From positions 18,685 to 82,684 of the forward strand of contig DBML01000009.1 of the NCBI GenBank assembly GCA_002298915.1: a DNA stretch of 64,000 nt, read 5' to 3'. The notes beneath the pieces are model-generated. The model had not been told where the DNA came from and ran no database searches. It saw nothing but the letters and a program-made list of their open reading frames with translations. Source of the DNA: Clostridium sp. UBA699 (GTDB taxonomy: Bacteria; Bacillota; Clostridia; Clostridiales; Clostridiaceae). The stretch's first letter is position 1; every line of letters begins with the position of its first letter. Below, piece by piece: positions 36,293-44,181 of the stretch. A program made the position numbers and the translations under genes.

Positions 36293-37336
36293 TCAGCGGA
36301 AATCAGTTATGAATTTGGCTGAATCCTCGTAGTTTATGCTGTACCGCTTGCTCTCAAGTATAGCTATCACGTCCCTGCATTCCAGGTACGCGAGCTCCAG
36401 GAAGGAATACAGCACCGATATGTTCATCTTGTAGTCCCTCTTGTATTTAAGGTAGATGTCTTTGAGGTATGAGAATATCTCCTTTTCTATGAGGTAGTCC
36501 TGGTTTTCAGAGTCAAGGAATATCTCCCTGTAGGGCCCCTTGAGCCTGCCGAAGAATTCCTCCACGGATTTCACGTAGCTCAGCTCCTTCAGCTTGTCCT
36601 TGCTCAGCCTGTAGCCGTAGTAGATGGTATGCGCGAGGATCTCCTCCGGGTACAGCCTGTAGTATTTCTTCGCCCTCAGTATCCACTGCAGGTTTATGAG
36701 GTCCACCTGTATCCCGCTGACCGTCTCGAGTATCCTCCTGTCCTCCTTGTCCAGCTTTTTCACAAAGCTTATGAGCTCGCTGTAGAAAGAGGAGTCGAGG
36801 CTCGTTTCAAACCTGAAGAAGCCCTCTTTCTCTATGTCCCTGACGCTGTTTGCAATGTATCCGTAGTAAACAGAGCCCTTCAGGGCATCCAGAGCGCTGC
36901 CCATGTCCGCGGCCTTTATGAGCTTTTCGTAGTCGATCGAGCTCAGCGAGCTCTGGTAGGTTACGAGCGAGCTGAGCTCGGCCCTTGTCTTCTTTATGTA
37001 TATCCCCCTCATGATGATCTTTATGTCCTCGATCTCGAACCTCATGAAGAATATCTTGAGGAGCTTCCTGTAGTCTCCGTTGAAAAAATGCTGGAATTTG
37101 TCGAAGTTCTTTATGTAGTCCCTTTTCAGTATCACCTCAAGCCTTCCCCTGTGGAGGTCCTCGAGCCTGTATTCCTTGAGCACCCGCCTGTAGGAAGTGT
37201 TTTCATAGAGGTACTTCACCGACTCCCCGAAGCTCCTGCACTGAAGGAGCTTTTCTATCTGGCTTTCTTCAAGGAACCTTCCTTCCAGAACCCTGACCTT
37301 TGAATTTACAGCTGCGAATCTCCCGACGTTGCCCAT
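36293..37336 (-). CDS. V-type ATPase subunit C (AC39/d-type)
   Basis: 347 residues, almost all helical, with Tyr/Arg/Lys-rich sequence (EDIKIIMRGIYIKKTRAELS, NLQWILRAKKYYRLYPEEIL) characteristic of the socket-like C/d subunit joining the rotor shaft to the K ring. It starts 4 bases after the G-subunit stop. Confidence 0.88.
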   Translation of the reverse strand: MGNVGRFAAVNSKVRVLEGRFLEESQIEKLLQCRSFGESVKYLYENTSYRRVLKEYRLEDLHRGRLEVILKRDYIKNFDKFQHFFNGDYRKLLKIFFMRFEIEDIKIIMRGIYIKKTRAELSSLVTYQSSLSSIDYEKLIKAADMGSALDALKGSVYYGYIANSVRDIEKEGFFRFETSLDSSFYSELISFVKKLDKEDRRILETVSGIQVDLINLQWILRAKKYYRLYPEEILAHTIYYGYRLSKDKLKELSYVKSVEEFFGRLKGPYREIFLDSENQDYLIEKEIFSYLKDIYLKYKRDYKMNISVLYSFLELAYLECRDVIAILESKRYSINYEDSAKFITDFR

Positions 37337-37339
37337 GGG

Positions 37340-37663
37340 TTACCCTTCTTTCATTTTTTCTATGAGCTCGCGGAACAGATTTTCCGCCACCTCCTGGGAT
37401 CCTGCGTCATAGGCAGCCTTCAGCCTGCCCAGGGTTTCCTGCCTCATGGCTGCTGTATTCACTGCTTCCTGTTCCGCCTTTTGCATCGTCTCCTCCAGGA
37501 TGCCGTTCTTTTCTCTCGACAGTCTGTCTTCAAACTCAGCCTTTATCCTCTTCAGTTCGGCCTGAAGCTGTTCCGCTTCCGCCTCCCTTGCCTTTGCATT
37601 CCTGGACCTGTAGTTCTCCGCCTGCTCGTCGATCTCTATGATCCTCTTAACGACCTCTTCCAA
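37340..37663 (-). CDS. V-type ATPase subunit G/H (peripheral stalk helix)
   Basis: About 107 residues of continuous charged coiled coil (AKAREAEAEQLQAELKRIKA). It would pair with subunit E. First gene of the operon. An upstream ATG (37690) is in frame, but only about a dozen bases from the promoter -10; the TTG at 37661-37663 has an ideal AAGGAGG 8 bases upstream, so I prefer it. Confidence 0.75.
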   Translation of the reverse strand: MEEVVKRIIEIDEQAENYRSRNAKAREAEAEQLQAELKRIKAEFEDRLSREKNGILEETMQKAEQEAVNTAAMRQETLGRLKAAYDAGSQEVAENLFRELIEKMKEG

Positions 37664-37701
37664 TTGCGCCGCCTCCTTCAAAGTGATCATCAGCTAATAT
37701 A

Positions 37702-37730
37702 ATTATACGCAATATTCTGTCAATTAACAA
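37702..37730 (-). promoter_or_regulatory. Promoter of the V-ATPase operon
   Basis: On the minus strand TTGTTA (37725-37730), 17 bases, TATAAT (37702-37707). Confidence 0.55.
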
Positions 37731-37737
37731 CAAAAAA

Positions 37738-37766
37738 GGCAGAAACCCTTTTTTTAGGTTTCTGCC
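37738..37766 (-). terminator. Intrinsic terminator overlapping the end of the YprB-like gene
   Basis: GGCAGAAACC/GGTTTCTGCC arms (37738-37747 and 37757-37766) with T6 on the minus strand, ending the 38.4-39.2 kb transcript just upstream of the V-ATPase promoter. Confidence 0.85.
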
Positions 37767-38452
37767 TCCTGCTGCATCGATTCCGTTTTCTCCCTGACCT
37801 CAGGCTTGTACATGTAGTTGAGTTTGTTCCAGTTCACGTAGATCTGGAACAGGCTGACTATGTCCTGCTCGTTGTAGGAGAGTATCTTCTCTATCTTCTG
37901 CCTTGGTATCCTGCGGATGTAATCTTCATCCTTGATCAGCTTGCTGAAGGTCTTAGCAAGGGTGGAGCCGCTGATCAGCTCTTCACCCCTGTCTATCTCG
38001 AATATCTTCTCGAGCGCCTTGAGCCCTATCCCTTCCTTCATCTCCTTCTCGTACTGCTTCTGGAGGTCAAGGTGCCTGAACTCCTCGTCTATGGAGAATT
38101 CGATCCCGTGCTTGTGGAAAAGATGCCTTATGACGGTGAAGTCGTTGTTGCCGGAAAAAGTCACTATGTGGCTCTTCTTAGCCTTCATCTCCTCGAAATA
38201 GTCCCTTGCCATCTCGAGTATCTCCAGGGAATCACGTTCGTTCTCGATCATGTACTGCGTTACCCTGAGCTCCCGCTCCTTCTCCTCGTAGTAACAGCAG
38301 CCGAACACGCCTATGCATATAGGAACCCTGTATATGTAATGCTCAAGGTCGAAGAAAAGGGCGTCGCTGTAAACCGGCTTTCCATCCTCAGCTGCTAAGG
38401 AATCGTCCTCGCAGAATTCTTCAACCTTTATCCTTTTATCACGTATAATCAC
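37754..38452 (-). CDS. YprB-type RNase H-like exonuclease domain protein
   Basis: 232 residues. Acidic-motif pattern DALFFDLEHYIY, VTFSGNNDFTVIRHLFHKHG and YNEQDIVSLFQIYVNW fits the RNase_H_2/YprB (DEDD-like) fold, with EKIFEIDRGEELISG in the middle as in YprB relatives. A nuclease role on DNA or RNA is inferred. The usual DxETT is replaced by DLEHY, so activity needs testing. GTG start. It lies 13 bases downstream of the HAD phosphatase gene, probably one transcript. Confidence 0.7.
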   Translation of the reverse strand: MIIRDKRIKVEEFCEDDSLAAEDGKPVYSDALFFDLEHYIYRVPICIGVFGCCYYEEKERELRVTQYMIENERDSLEILEMARDYFEEMKAKKSHIVTFSGNNDFTVIRHLFHKHGIEFSIDEEFRHLDLQKQYEKEMKEGIGLKALEKIFEIDRGEELISGSTLAKTFSKLIKDEDYIRRIPRQKIEKILSYNEQDIVSLFQIYVNWNKLNYMYKPEVREKTESMQQEAET

Positions 38453-38465
38453 ATTATCACTCTCT

Positions 38466-39182
38466 CTAGGTCTGATCTACCCTCAATTTATATATCATGT
38501 CTTTTCTCTCGACGACTATCTGGAGCTTCTCTGCAAGCTCAGGGTCCTCCTTGACCTGCTCAATAAGCTCCCTAGTGGGGTTGATCGTCGTCGGGTGCTT
38601 CACCATCTTAAGCATGTTGAAGTCTCCGGAGGTGTCCCCGTACGCGTAGCTCCTGTTCAGGTCAATGTTGTACTTTCCGATGAAGCGATCTACGGCTGCC
38701 TTCTTGCTGTCCGTGTCCCACATCGGGATAACCTCCCCTGTGTAGTAGCTGTCGCTGTTTATCTTGTATTCCGATGCGGCGAAGTCGTAGAAACCGTACT
38801 TCTTAGCGAACTCTGTTATGAACTCGCTCGGGCTCCCCGATATGGAGATGACCTTGTGACCCTGGGCCTTATGCCACTTGATCCTGTCCCTTGTATACAC
38901 GTACACCCTCTCGCCCTTCTGAGCCACTATGTTTCTAGCTATGAACTCCATCTGCGTCTTGTGCAGGCCCCTCACAGCGTCCATGAAGATGTTCATCATC
39001 TTCATCATGTAGGCGTCGTAATCGCCCTGCCTCTTTTTCCAGTTTTCGAATTCGGGCTGGACCTCCCTGTACCACCTGTCCGGTTCGACAATCTCATATG
39101 TAACGAGCTTCTTGAATATCTCTGTTATAAGGCCCTCCCTGAACAGGGTGCCGTCTATGTCAAAGAATGCGGCTGTGCTCAT
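38466..39182 (-). CDS. HAD-superfamily phosphatase (HAD-IB, SerB-like)
   Basis: 238 residues. Motif I AFFDIDGTLF (nucleophile Asp), motif II VISISGSPSEF, motif III/IV AYGDTSGDFNMLKM. The HAD-IB subfamily includes phosphoserine phosphatases and lipid or sugar phosphatases; the substrate is not deducible. RBS GGGAGGAG. Divergent from feoA with a Fur box between them. Confidence 0.85.
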   Translation of the reverse strand: MSTAAFFDIDGTLFREGLITEIFKKLVTYEIVEPDRWYREVQPEFENWKKRQGDYDAYMMKMMNIFMDAVRGLHKTQMEFIARNIVAQKGERVYVYTRDRIKWHKAQGHKVISISGSPSEFITEFAKKYGFYDFAASEYKINSDSYYTGEVIPMWDTDSKKAAVDRFIGKYNIDLNRSYAYGDTSGDFNMLKMVKHPTTINPTRELIEQVKEDPELAEKLQIVVERKDMIYKLRVDQT

Positions 39183-39312
39183 AAGTACTCCTCCCGTCCT
39201 GATTCCTTTTACATCATATTATAACGCAAAAAAAGTCTCTTGTTAACTGCGGAATTTTTCCATGCATAGTTGACAATCATTCTCAACGGTGCTATTATGA
39301 ATATGGATTAAA

Positions 39313-39329
39313 TGAGAATGATTTTCATT
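39313..39329. promoter_or_regulatory. Fur box upstream of feoA
   Basis: TGAGAATGATTTTCATT matches the classical Fur consensus (GATAATGATAATCATTATC-like) in all core positions and is nearly palindromic. It sits 16 bases ahead of the feoA start. A weaker half-match (GACAATCATTCTCAAC) lies at about 39271-39287. Iron-replete repression of feoAB is expected. Confidence 0.8.
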
Positions 39330-39344
39330 ACGAGGTGATAATAC

Positions 39345-39572
39345 ATGAGCATAACTGATTTGAAGCTTGGCGAAAAAGCATATATAGACTCGATCAACGG
39401 AGACAAGAAGCTTATGAAAAGGCTGATGGCCCTTGGCTGCACGGAAGGAACGGAGGTTTGCCTTAAAAACTGCGCACCCTTCGGAGATCCGCTGATTATA
39501 AACCTGAGGGGCTGCGACTTCTGCATAAGGAAGAAAGACGCAAAAAACATATCTGTAAAGGATAATCTTTAG
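39345..39572 (+). CDS. feoA: Ferrous iron transport protein A
   Basis: 75-residue SH3-like FeoA: SITDLKLGEKAYIDSINGDK, MKRLMALGCTEGTEVCLKNC and DPLIINLRGCDFCIRKKDA. It is a small cytoplasmic partner of FeoB. GAGGTG precedes the ATG, nine bases separate it from feoB, and a Fur box lies directly upstream. Confidence 0.93.
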   Translation: MSITDLKLGEKAYIDSINGDKKLMKRLMALGCTEGTEVCLKNCAPFGDPLIINLRGCDFCIRKKDAKNISVKDNL

Positions 39573-39581
39573 GAGGACGAA

Positions 39582-41345
39582 ATGAAGACGGCAGCACTTA
39601 TAGGCAATCCAAACGTAGGCAAAACATCGCTGTTCAACAGCCTAACAGGCTCCAACCAGTACGTTGGAAACTGGGCAGGCGTGACGGTGGAAAAAAAAGA
39701 GGGGTTCATGGACGAGGACCTAAAGATAGTCGACCTTCCCGGAATTTACGCGATGGACACATTCTCCAGCGAAGAGAAGGTTGCGAAGGAATTCCTCGCA
39801 TCGGGAGAAGCTGACTTCATCATAAACATAGTTGACGCTTCAAACCTTGAAAGGAACCTGTACCTAACAACTCAGATAAAAGAATACAAAACCCCCATCA
39901 TTCTGGTATTGAACATGATGGACGTAGCGGCGGCAAAAGGTCTCGAGATAGATGCGGATCTGCTGTCAGAAAAGCTGGGGGTAACGGTGGTGCCCATATC
40001 AGCTTCCAAGGGGAAAGGTTTAGAAGAACTCAGGAAAGTGATAGAAAGAGGCAATTTTTTAAGCAGTATAATTGAGAATGATTTTCATTTTCAAACAGAA
40101 CGTGAGACGTACCAGTTCATCGACCGCCTGCTGTCTTCAGTTGTCCGCAAGAAGGACGCCAGCAGGCAGACAAGGACCGAGAAGATAGACCGGGTGGTGC
40201 TGAACAAGTTCCTCGCGTACCCGCTGTTCTTCCTTCTGCTGTGGGTGATATTCGAGCTCACCTTCTCCTGGGTCGGCGAGCCACTTGCAGGATTCCTCTC
40301 GCACCTGGTGGACGATGTGCTTGTCCCCTATCTGGGCATCCTGCTTGGCGGCTCCAGCCCTTGGTTCAGCTCCCTCATAATCGACGGCATCGTGGGGGGC
40401 GTTGGCTCGGTCATCGTCTTCGTCCCTGTTGTCATGACGCTTTTCCTGGGAATTTCCTTCCTTGAGGACAGCGGGTACATGGCCAGGGCAGCATTCATAA
40501 TGGACAAGGCGATGAGGAAGATGGGGCTCTCCGGAAAGGCGTTCATCCCCCTTATAGTCGGCTTCGGCTGCTCTGTGCCGGGGATAATGACCGCCAGGAC
40601 CCTTGAAAGCGAGAAGGACAGGAAGCTTACGGCGCTGCTTGTGCCTCTAATGTCCTGCAACGCGAGGCTACCGGTTTACGCTCTCTTCGCATCCGTGTTC
40701 TTCCCCGGCAGGGAAACGGCAGTCGTATTCTCGCTATACCTTCTCGGGATCTTTCTGGCATTCCTTCTGGGGATGCTGTTCAAGAGGACCATCTTCAGGA
40801 AGGACGAGGAGCCTTTCATAATAGAGCTGCCAGAGTACAAGGCTCCGGAGCTCAAAAACCTTATGAGCCATACCTGGGAAAAGGGCAAGGACTTCCTCAA
40901 GAAGGCAGGAACTCTCATATTCTCGGTTTCGGTAGTCGTGTGGTTCCTCTCAAACTTCAGCCTGAGCGGCATGACCGACATAAACCACAGTATCCTGGCA
41001 GGCATAGGAAGCTTCGTAAGCCCTGTTTTCATACCTCTTGGGTTCGCCTCCTGGCAGAACGCCGTGTCCCTCATAACGGGCCTCATGGCCAAGGAGGTGG
41101 TACTGGGAACCATGGGAGTGATCTACGGCGGAGGACTAACAGCGTCCCTCCAGAACCACTTCACCCCCGCATCGGCCTATGCGTTCCTGGTGTTCGTCCT
41201 GCTTTACACTCCTTGCGTATCTGTCATAGCAACCATGAAGAAGGAGTTCGGGACCAGGATGGCTGCATTTTCGATAACCTATCAGCTCGCGCTGGCCTGG
41301 GTAGTGTCCTTCATAGCGTACAGGATAGCCCTGCTGGTGATGTAA
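39582..41345 (+). CDS. feoB: Ferrous iron transporter B
   Basis: 587 residues. N-terminal GTPase domain: G1 GNPNVGKTSLFNSLTG, G2/G3 region NWAGVTVEKKEG and DLPGIYAM, G4 NMMD. Then a GDI-like helical region and a Gate-rich membrane part (GLSGKAFIPLIVGFGCSVPG and LLVPLMSCNARLPVYALFAS) of about eight spans. It imports Fe2+ under anoxic conditions. RBS AGGAGG. An exact second copy of the feoA Fur-box 17-mer lies inside its coding sequence at 40073-40089. Confidence 0.96.
   Translation: MKTAALIGNPNVGKTSLFNSLTGSNQYVGNWAGVTVEKKEGFMDEDLKIVDLPGIYAMDTFSSEEKVAKEFLASGEADFIINIVDASNLERNLYLTTQIKEYKTPIILVLNMMDVAAAKGLEIDADLLSEKLGVTVVPISASKGKGLEELRKVIERGNFLSSIIENDFHFQTERETYQFIDRLLSSVVRKKDASRQTRTEKIDRVVLNKFLAYPLFFLLLWVIFELTFSWVGEPLAGFLSHLVDDVLVPYLGILLGGSSPWFSSLIIDGIVGGVGSVIVFVPVVMTLFLGISFLEDSGYMARAAFIMDKAMRKMGLSGKAFIPLIVGFGCSVPGIMTARTLESEKDRKLTALLVPLMSCNARLPVYALFASVFFPGRETAVVFSLYLLGIFLAFLLGMLFKRTIFRKDEEPFIIELPEYKAPELKNLMSHTWEKGKDFLKKAGTLIFSVSVVVWFLSNFSLSGMTDINHSILAGIGSFVSPVFIPLGFASWQNAVSLITGLMAKEVVLGTMGVIYGGGLTASLQNHFTPASAYAFLVFVLLYTPCVSVIATMKKEFGTRMAAFSITYQLALAWVVSFIAYRIALLVM
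40073..40089. promoter_or_regulatory. Intragenic Fur-box copy inside feoB
   Basis: The 17-mer TGAGAATGATTTTCATT here is identical to the one upstream of feoA (39313-39329) and is embedded in coding sequence between the GTPase and membrane parts. In vivo binding is unproven; it could act as a roadblock or be chance. Confidence 0.5.
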
Positions 41346-41365
41346 ATTAAGAAGAAGGTGAATTT

Positions 41366-41524
41366 ATGTATATGGAAATAATAGCCACGGCGGCGATATT
41401 CGCGCTGGCCGCGTTCATATTCTACAGGAGCATCAGGAAGAAGGCGTCAGGGAAGTGCGACTGCAGCAGCTGCTCGAGCCACTGCCCCTACTACAAGGAA
41501 AAGGAAGAAAACGAAAGGAAATAA
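41366..41524 (+). CDS. FeoB-associated Cys-rich membrane peptide
   Basis: 52 residues: one N-terminal membrane helix (MEIIATAAIFALAAFIFY), basic stretch RSIRKK, then a Cys-rich tail GKCDCSSCSSHCPYYKEKE. This layout is that of the small FeoB-associated Cys-rich proteins (FeoC-like in position, unrelated in fold). It may bind iron at the inner face during transport. AAGGTG lies 5 bases ahead of the ATG; it follows feoB by 20 bases and precedes the terminator, completing the operon. Confidence 0.85.
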   Translation: MYMEIIATAAIFALAAFIFYRSIRKKASGKCDCSSCSSHCPYYKEKEENERK

Positions 41525-41528
41525 AATC

Positions 41529-41560
41529 AGCCGGGCGCAATCAAATTGCGTCCGGCTTTC
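41529..41560. terminator. Intrinsic terminator after the feo operon
   Basis: AGCCGGGCGCAAT (41529-41541) pairs with ATTGCGTCCGGCT (41545-41557) with one mismatch-type wobble, followed by TTTC; shared with the convergent exonuclease gene. Confidence 0.85.
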
Positions 41561-41564
41561 TTCA

Positions 41565-42338
41565 TCAGTAAGTGCTGTTTGCTATGCCGTCGAGCTCCAG
41601 GCCGTCCCTGCAGCCGCTGAGGATCCTGTCTATGAGCTTGGAGGCCGTTTTTTTGGACAGCCTGCTTATGTCGGTTGTCAGCTCTATCCTGTTCTTCCTC
41701 ATCAGCGCTTCCAGGTAGCCTGACTGCTTCTGCGTTATGCAGTTGTCCCTCACTGCGCCTGATTCCGTGGTTATCCTCTCGGCGAACTCATGTATCTCCG
41801 GCAGGTTCAGCACGTCCTCGTAGTTGTGGAGCATTATCACCCGCTTGAGCTCCTGGTCTGCTGTTTCCAGGTACCTGTTGTAAAGGCCGACGCTGAGCCC
41901 TCCGTCGATCTTGTCCCTGCGGCTTATGCCGAGGAATTTCTCGACAGACTTGAGGCTGCAGCGTTCCATGCCCAGAGACTTGTGGTAAGGCCTTATGAGC
42001 CTGTACAGGTCCACGTGCTCGGCAGGAAGCTCGGACTCTATGCCGTGCATCTGCAGCTTCTTCCTTATGAACGGCTCGTCGAAGGCTATCCCGTTGTAGG
42101 AGCACCATGTCCCTGCTCCCCTTATGTCATCGGCAAACTGCTCAAGGAGATCCCTCTCCTCCTCCAGGCTTTCGGCGAATATCTGCTTGATCACAAACTC
42201 GCCTCGCTCGTGTTTGCCGAAGGAGATCAGCATTATCTTGTCCTTCTCCTTGTCGAAGCCCGTAGTCTCTATGTCGAAGTAGATAACGCTTCTCTCATTG
42301 GCGGCGGCGTTCTTGCCGTTGTATACACTAGTAACCAT
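41565..42338 (-). CDS. YprB-type RNase H-like exonuclease with C-terminal helical domain
   Basis: 257 residues. DEDD-like motifs are intact: IYFDIETTGFDKEKDKIMLI, WCSYNGIAFDEPFIRKKL, then SLKSVEKFLGISRR and LHNYEDVLNLPEI. A C-terminal segment (about 205-250: YLEALMRKNRIELTTDISRL) resembles a small SAP/LEM-like helical module. A 3'-5' exonuclease acting on nucleic acid is likely. It is the second YprB-type protein in the window. It lies 12 bases downstream of argS and is probably co-transcribed. Confidence 0.8.
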   Translation of the reverse strand: MVTSVYNGKNAAANERSVIYFDIETTGFDKEKDKIMLISFGKHERGEFVIKQIFAESLEEERDLLEQFADDIRGAGTWCSYNGIAFDEPFIRKKLQMHGIESELPAEHVDLYRLIRPYHKSLGMERCSLKSVEKFLGISRRDKIDGGLSVGLYNRYLETADQELKRVIMLHNYEDVLNLPEIHEFAERITTESGAVRDNCITQKQSGYLEALMRKNRIELTTDISRLSKKTASKLIDRILSGCRDGLELDGIANSTY

Positions 42339-42350
42339 ATGAGGCCCCTC

Positions 42351-44042
42351 TTACATCTTCTCTACGACTTCCAGACCTATCAGGTACAAAGCGTTCTTTA
42401 TCACCTGGCAGGTTGCCTCGACCATCTTCAGCCTTGCGTTCCTTAGCCCGCTGTCCTCAACCCCTGATATCTTGTGGGCGTTGTAGAACTTGTTGAACGC
42501 CTTCGCCACGTCAACCGCGTACCTTGTAACCACCGAAGGCTCGAACTTATCTATGGAGTGGTTGATGGCCTTGCTGAAGCCCTCCAGTGTCTTGATGAGC
42601 TCGAATTCCTCTTTCGAGCTGAGCTTGCTGTAGTCGACTTCTCCCTCGACTGCGCCCAGCTTCCTGAGTATGCTCTTGCCCCTTGCATAGCTGTACTGAA
42701 CGTACGGTCCAGTCTCGCCTTCGAAGCTGAGCATCTCCTTCCAGTCGAACACGATGTCCTTGTCTCGGCCGTTCTTGAGGTAAGTGAACACCATGGCTCC
42801 GACTCCTACCTTCTCAGCCACTTCCTCCTTGCTCTCGAGGTCAGGGTTCTTCTCGTTTATTATCTCCATCGTCTTGTCCACGGATTCCTTCAGAAGGTCC
42901 TCGAGGAATATTACGTCACCCCTTCTCGTGGAGAGCTTCTTCTCCGCGAACCTGACTGTTCCGAAGCTTATGTGCCTGCAGTCGTCCGCCCAGTCGTAGC
43001 CCATGAGCTTGAGTGTGGTGAACACCTGCCTGAAGTGAAGCGACTGGTCCATGCCCACAACGTAAAGGCTCTTGCAGAAGTCGTAGTTCTTCTTCCTGTA
43101 GAGCGCCGCTGCGAGGTCCCTTGTCGCGTACATTGTTGCCCCGTCTGTCTTCCTGATTATGCAAGGAGGCATGTTGTAATCGTCCAGCATGACGACCTGT
43201 GCGCCGTTGCTTGTGACGAGAAGGCCCTTCTTGTCTATCTCTTCGACTACGGCATCCATCTTGTCAGAGTAGAAGCTTTCGCCTGCGTTTGAGTCGAACT
43301 TTACCCCCAGAAGGTCGTATACCTTCTGGAATTCCCTGAGGCTGAGCTCTCGGAAGAGCTTCCAGAGCTCAGTCTCCTCTTCTGCCCCGTCCTCAAGCTT
43401 CTTGAAGTACCTTCTAGCCTCGTCGTCGAGGGAAGGGTCCTTCTCTGCTTCGTCGTGGAACTTCACGTATATCCTGAGGAGCTCCTTGATAGGCTCCTTC
43501 TCAAGCTTCTCCTTGTCAACCCACTTCTTGTAGGCGTATATGAGCTTTCCGAACTGGGTTCCCCAGTCCCCCAGGTGGTTGATGCCTATGCAGTTGTAGC
43601 CTTCGAAGGAAAGTATCCTGTAAAGGGAGTTTCCTATGGCAGTGCTGAAAAGGTGCCCCACGTGGAACGGCTTTGCTATGTTAGGAGAAGAGAAGTCTAT
43701 GGTGACGTTCTTTCCCTTTCCGTCCTCCGAGGAGCCGTAGCTGTCGCCTTCCGCAAGTATCCTTTCTATAGTCTCCCTTGTGAACACAGATTTGTCCACG
43801 AAGAAGTTGAGGTACGGTCCCAGTGCGTCCACCTTCTCAAAGCCTTCCTTGCTTATCTTTTCCGCAAGCTCGGAGGCAATCATGTTAGGGGCCTTCCTCA
43901 TCGCTTTCGAAAGCTGGAAGCAGGGGAATGCGTAGTCTCCCATCTCTGGTCTTGGCGGTATCTCGATAAATCTCAGCAGAGCCTCGGCATCCGTGCCCGC
44001 TGCCTGCGCAATTCTTTCAGCTACAATCTTTTTATAATCCAT
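42351..44042 (-). CDS. argS: Arginyl-tRNA synthetase
   Basis: 563 residues. Add1 N-terminal domain, class I HIGH-equivalent [40 protein letters not shown], and a C-terminal DALR anticodon domain ([16 protein letters not shown]...). It charges tRNA-Arg. RBS GGAGGG. Preceded by a short leader with a terminator and T-box-like antiterminator. Confidence 0.96.
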   Translation of the reverse strand: MDYKKIVAERIAQAAGTDAEALLRFIEIPPRPEMGDYAFPCFQLSKAMRKAPNMIASELAEKISKEGFEKVDALGPYLNFFVDKSVFTRETIERILAEGDSYGSSEDGKGKNVTIDFSSPNIAKPFHVGHLFSTAIGNSLYRILSFEGYNCIGINHLGDWGTQFGKLIYAYKKWVDKEKLEKEPIKELLRIYVKFHDEAEKDPSLDDEARRYFKKLEDGAEEETELWKLFRELSLREFQKVYDLLGVKFDSNAGESFYSDKMDAVVEEIDKKGLLVTSNGAQVVMLDDYNMPPCIIRKTDGATMYATRDLAAALYRKKNYDFCKSLYVVGMDQSLHFRQVFTTLKLMGYDWADDCRHISFGTVRFAEKKLSTRRGDVIFLEDLLKESVDKTMEIINEKNPDLESKEEVAEKVGVGAMVFTYLKNGRDKDIVFDWKEMLSFEGETGPYVQYSYARGKSILRKLGAVEGEVDYSKLSSKEEFELIKTLEGFSKAINHSIDKFEPSVVTRYAVDVAKAFNKFYNAHKISGVEDSGLRNARLKMVEATCQVIKNALYLIGLEVVEKM

Positions 44043-44069
44043 TTCTGTTTCCCTCCCATAATAAAAAAA

Positions 44070-44116
44070 CCGTCTCTCAAATAACAGAGACGGTTGTTAA
44101 TCCGCTGTACCACTCT
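44070..44116 (-). promoter_or_regulatory. T-box-type antiterminator/terminator without Stem I
   Basis: On the minus strand AGAGUGGUACAGCGG (44102-44116) matches the T-box AGGGUGGUACCGCG. Its AGAG can pair with CUCU of the terminator 5' arm and GCGG with CCGU, as in canonical T-box antiterminators. The competing terminator is CCGTCTCT/AGAGACGG (44070-44093) with T7. No specifier Stem I fits between this and the promoter. Confidence 0.75.
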
Positions 44117-44129
44117 AATTGACAATTAA

Positions 44130-44159
44130 ATTATAAGTTTTTTGCAAACAATTTGTCAA
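44130..44159 (-). promoter_or_regulatory. argS promoter
   Basis: TTGACA (44154-44159), 18 bases, TATAAT (44130-44135) on the minus strand, directly upstream of the T-box-like element. Confidence 0.7.
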
Positions 44160-44181
44160 TAGATTTGTAGGGATTTTTGTG

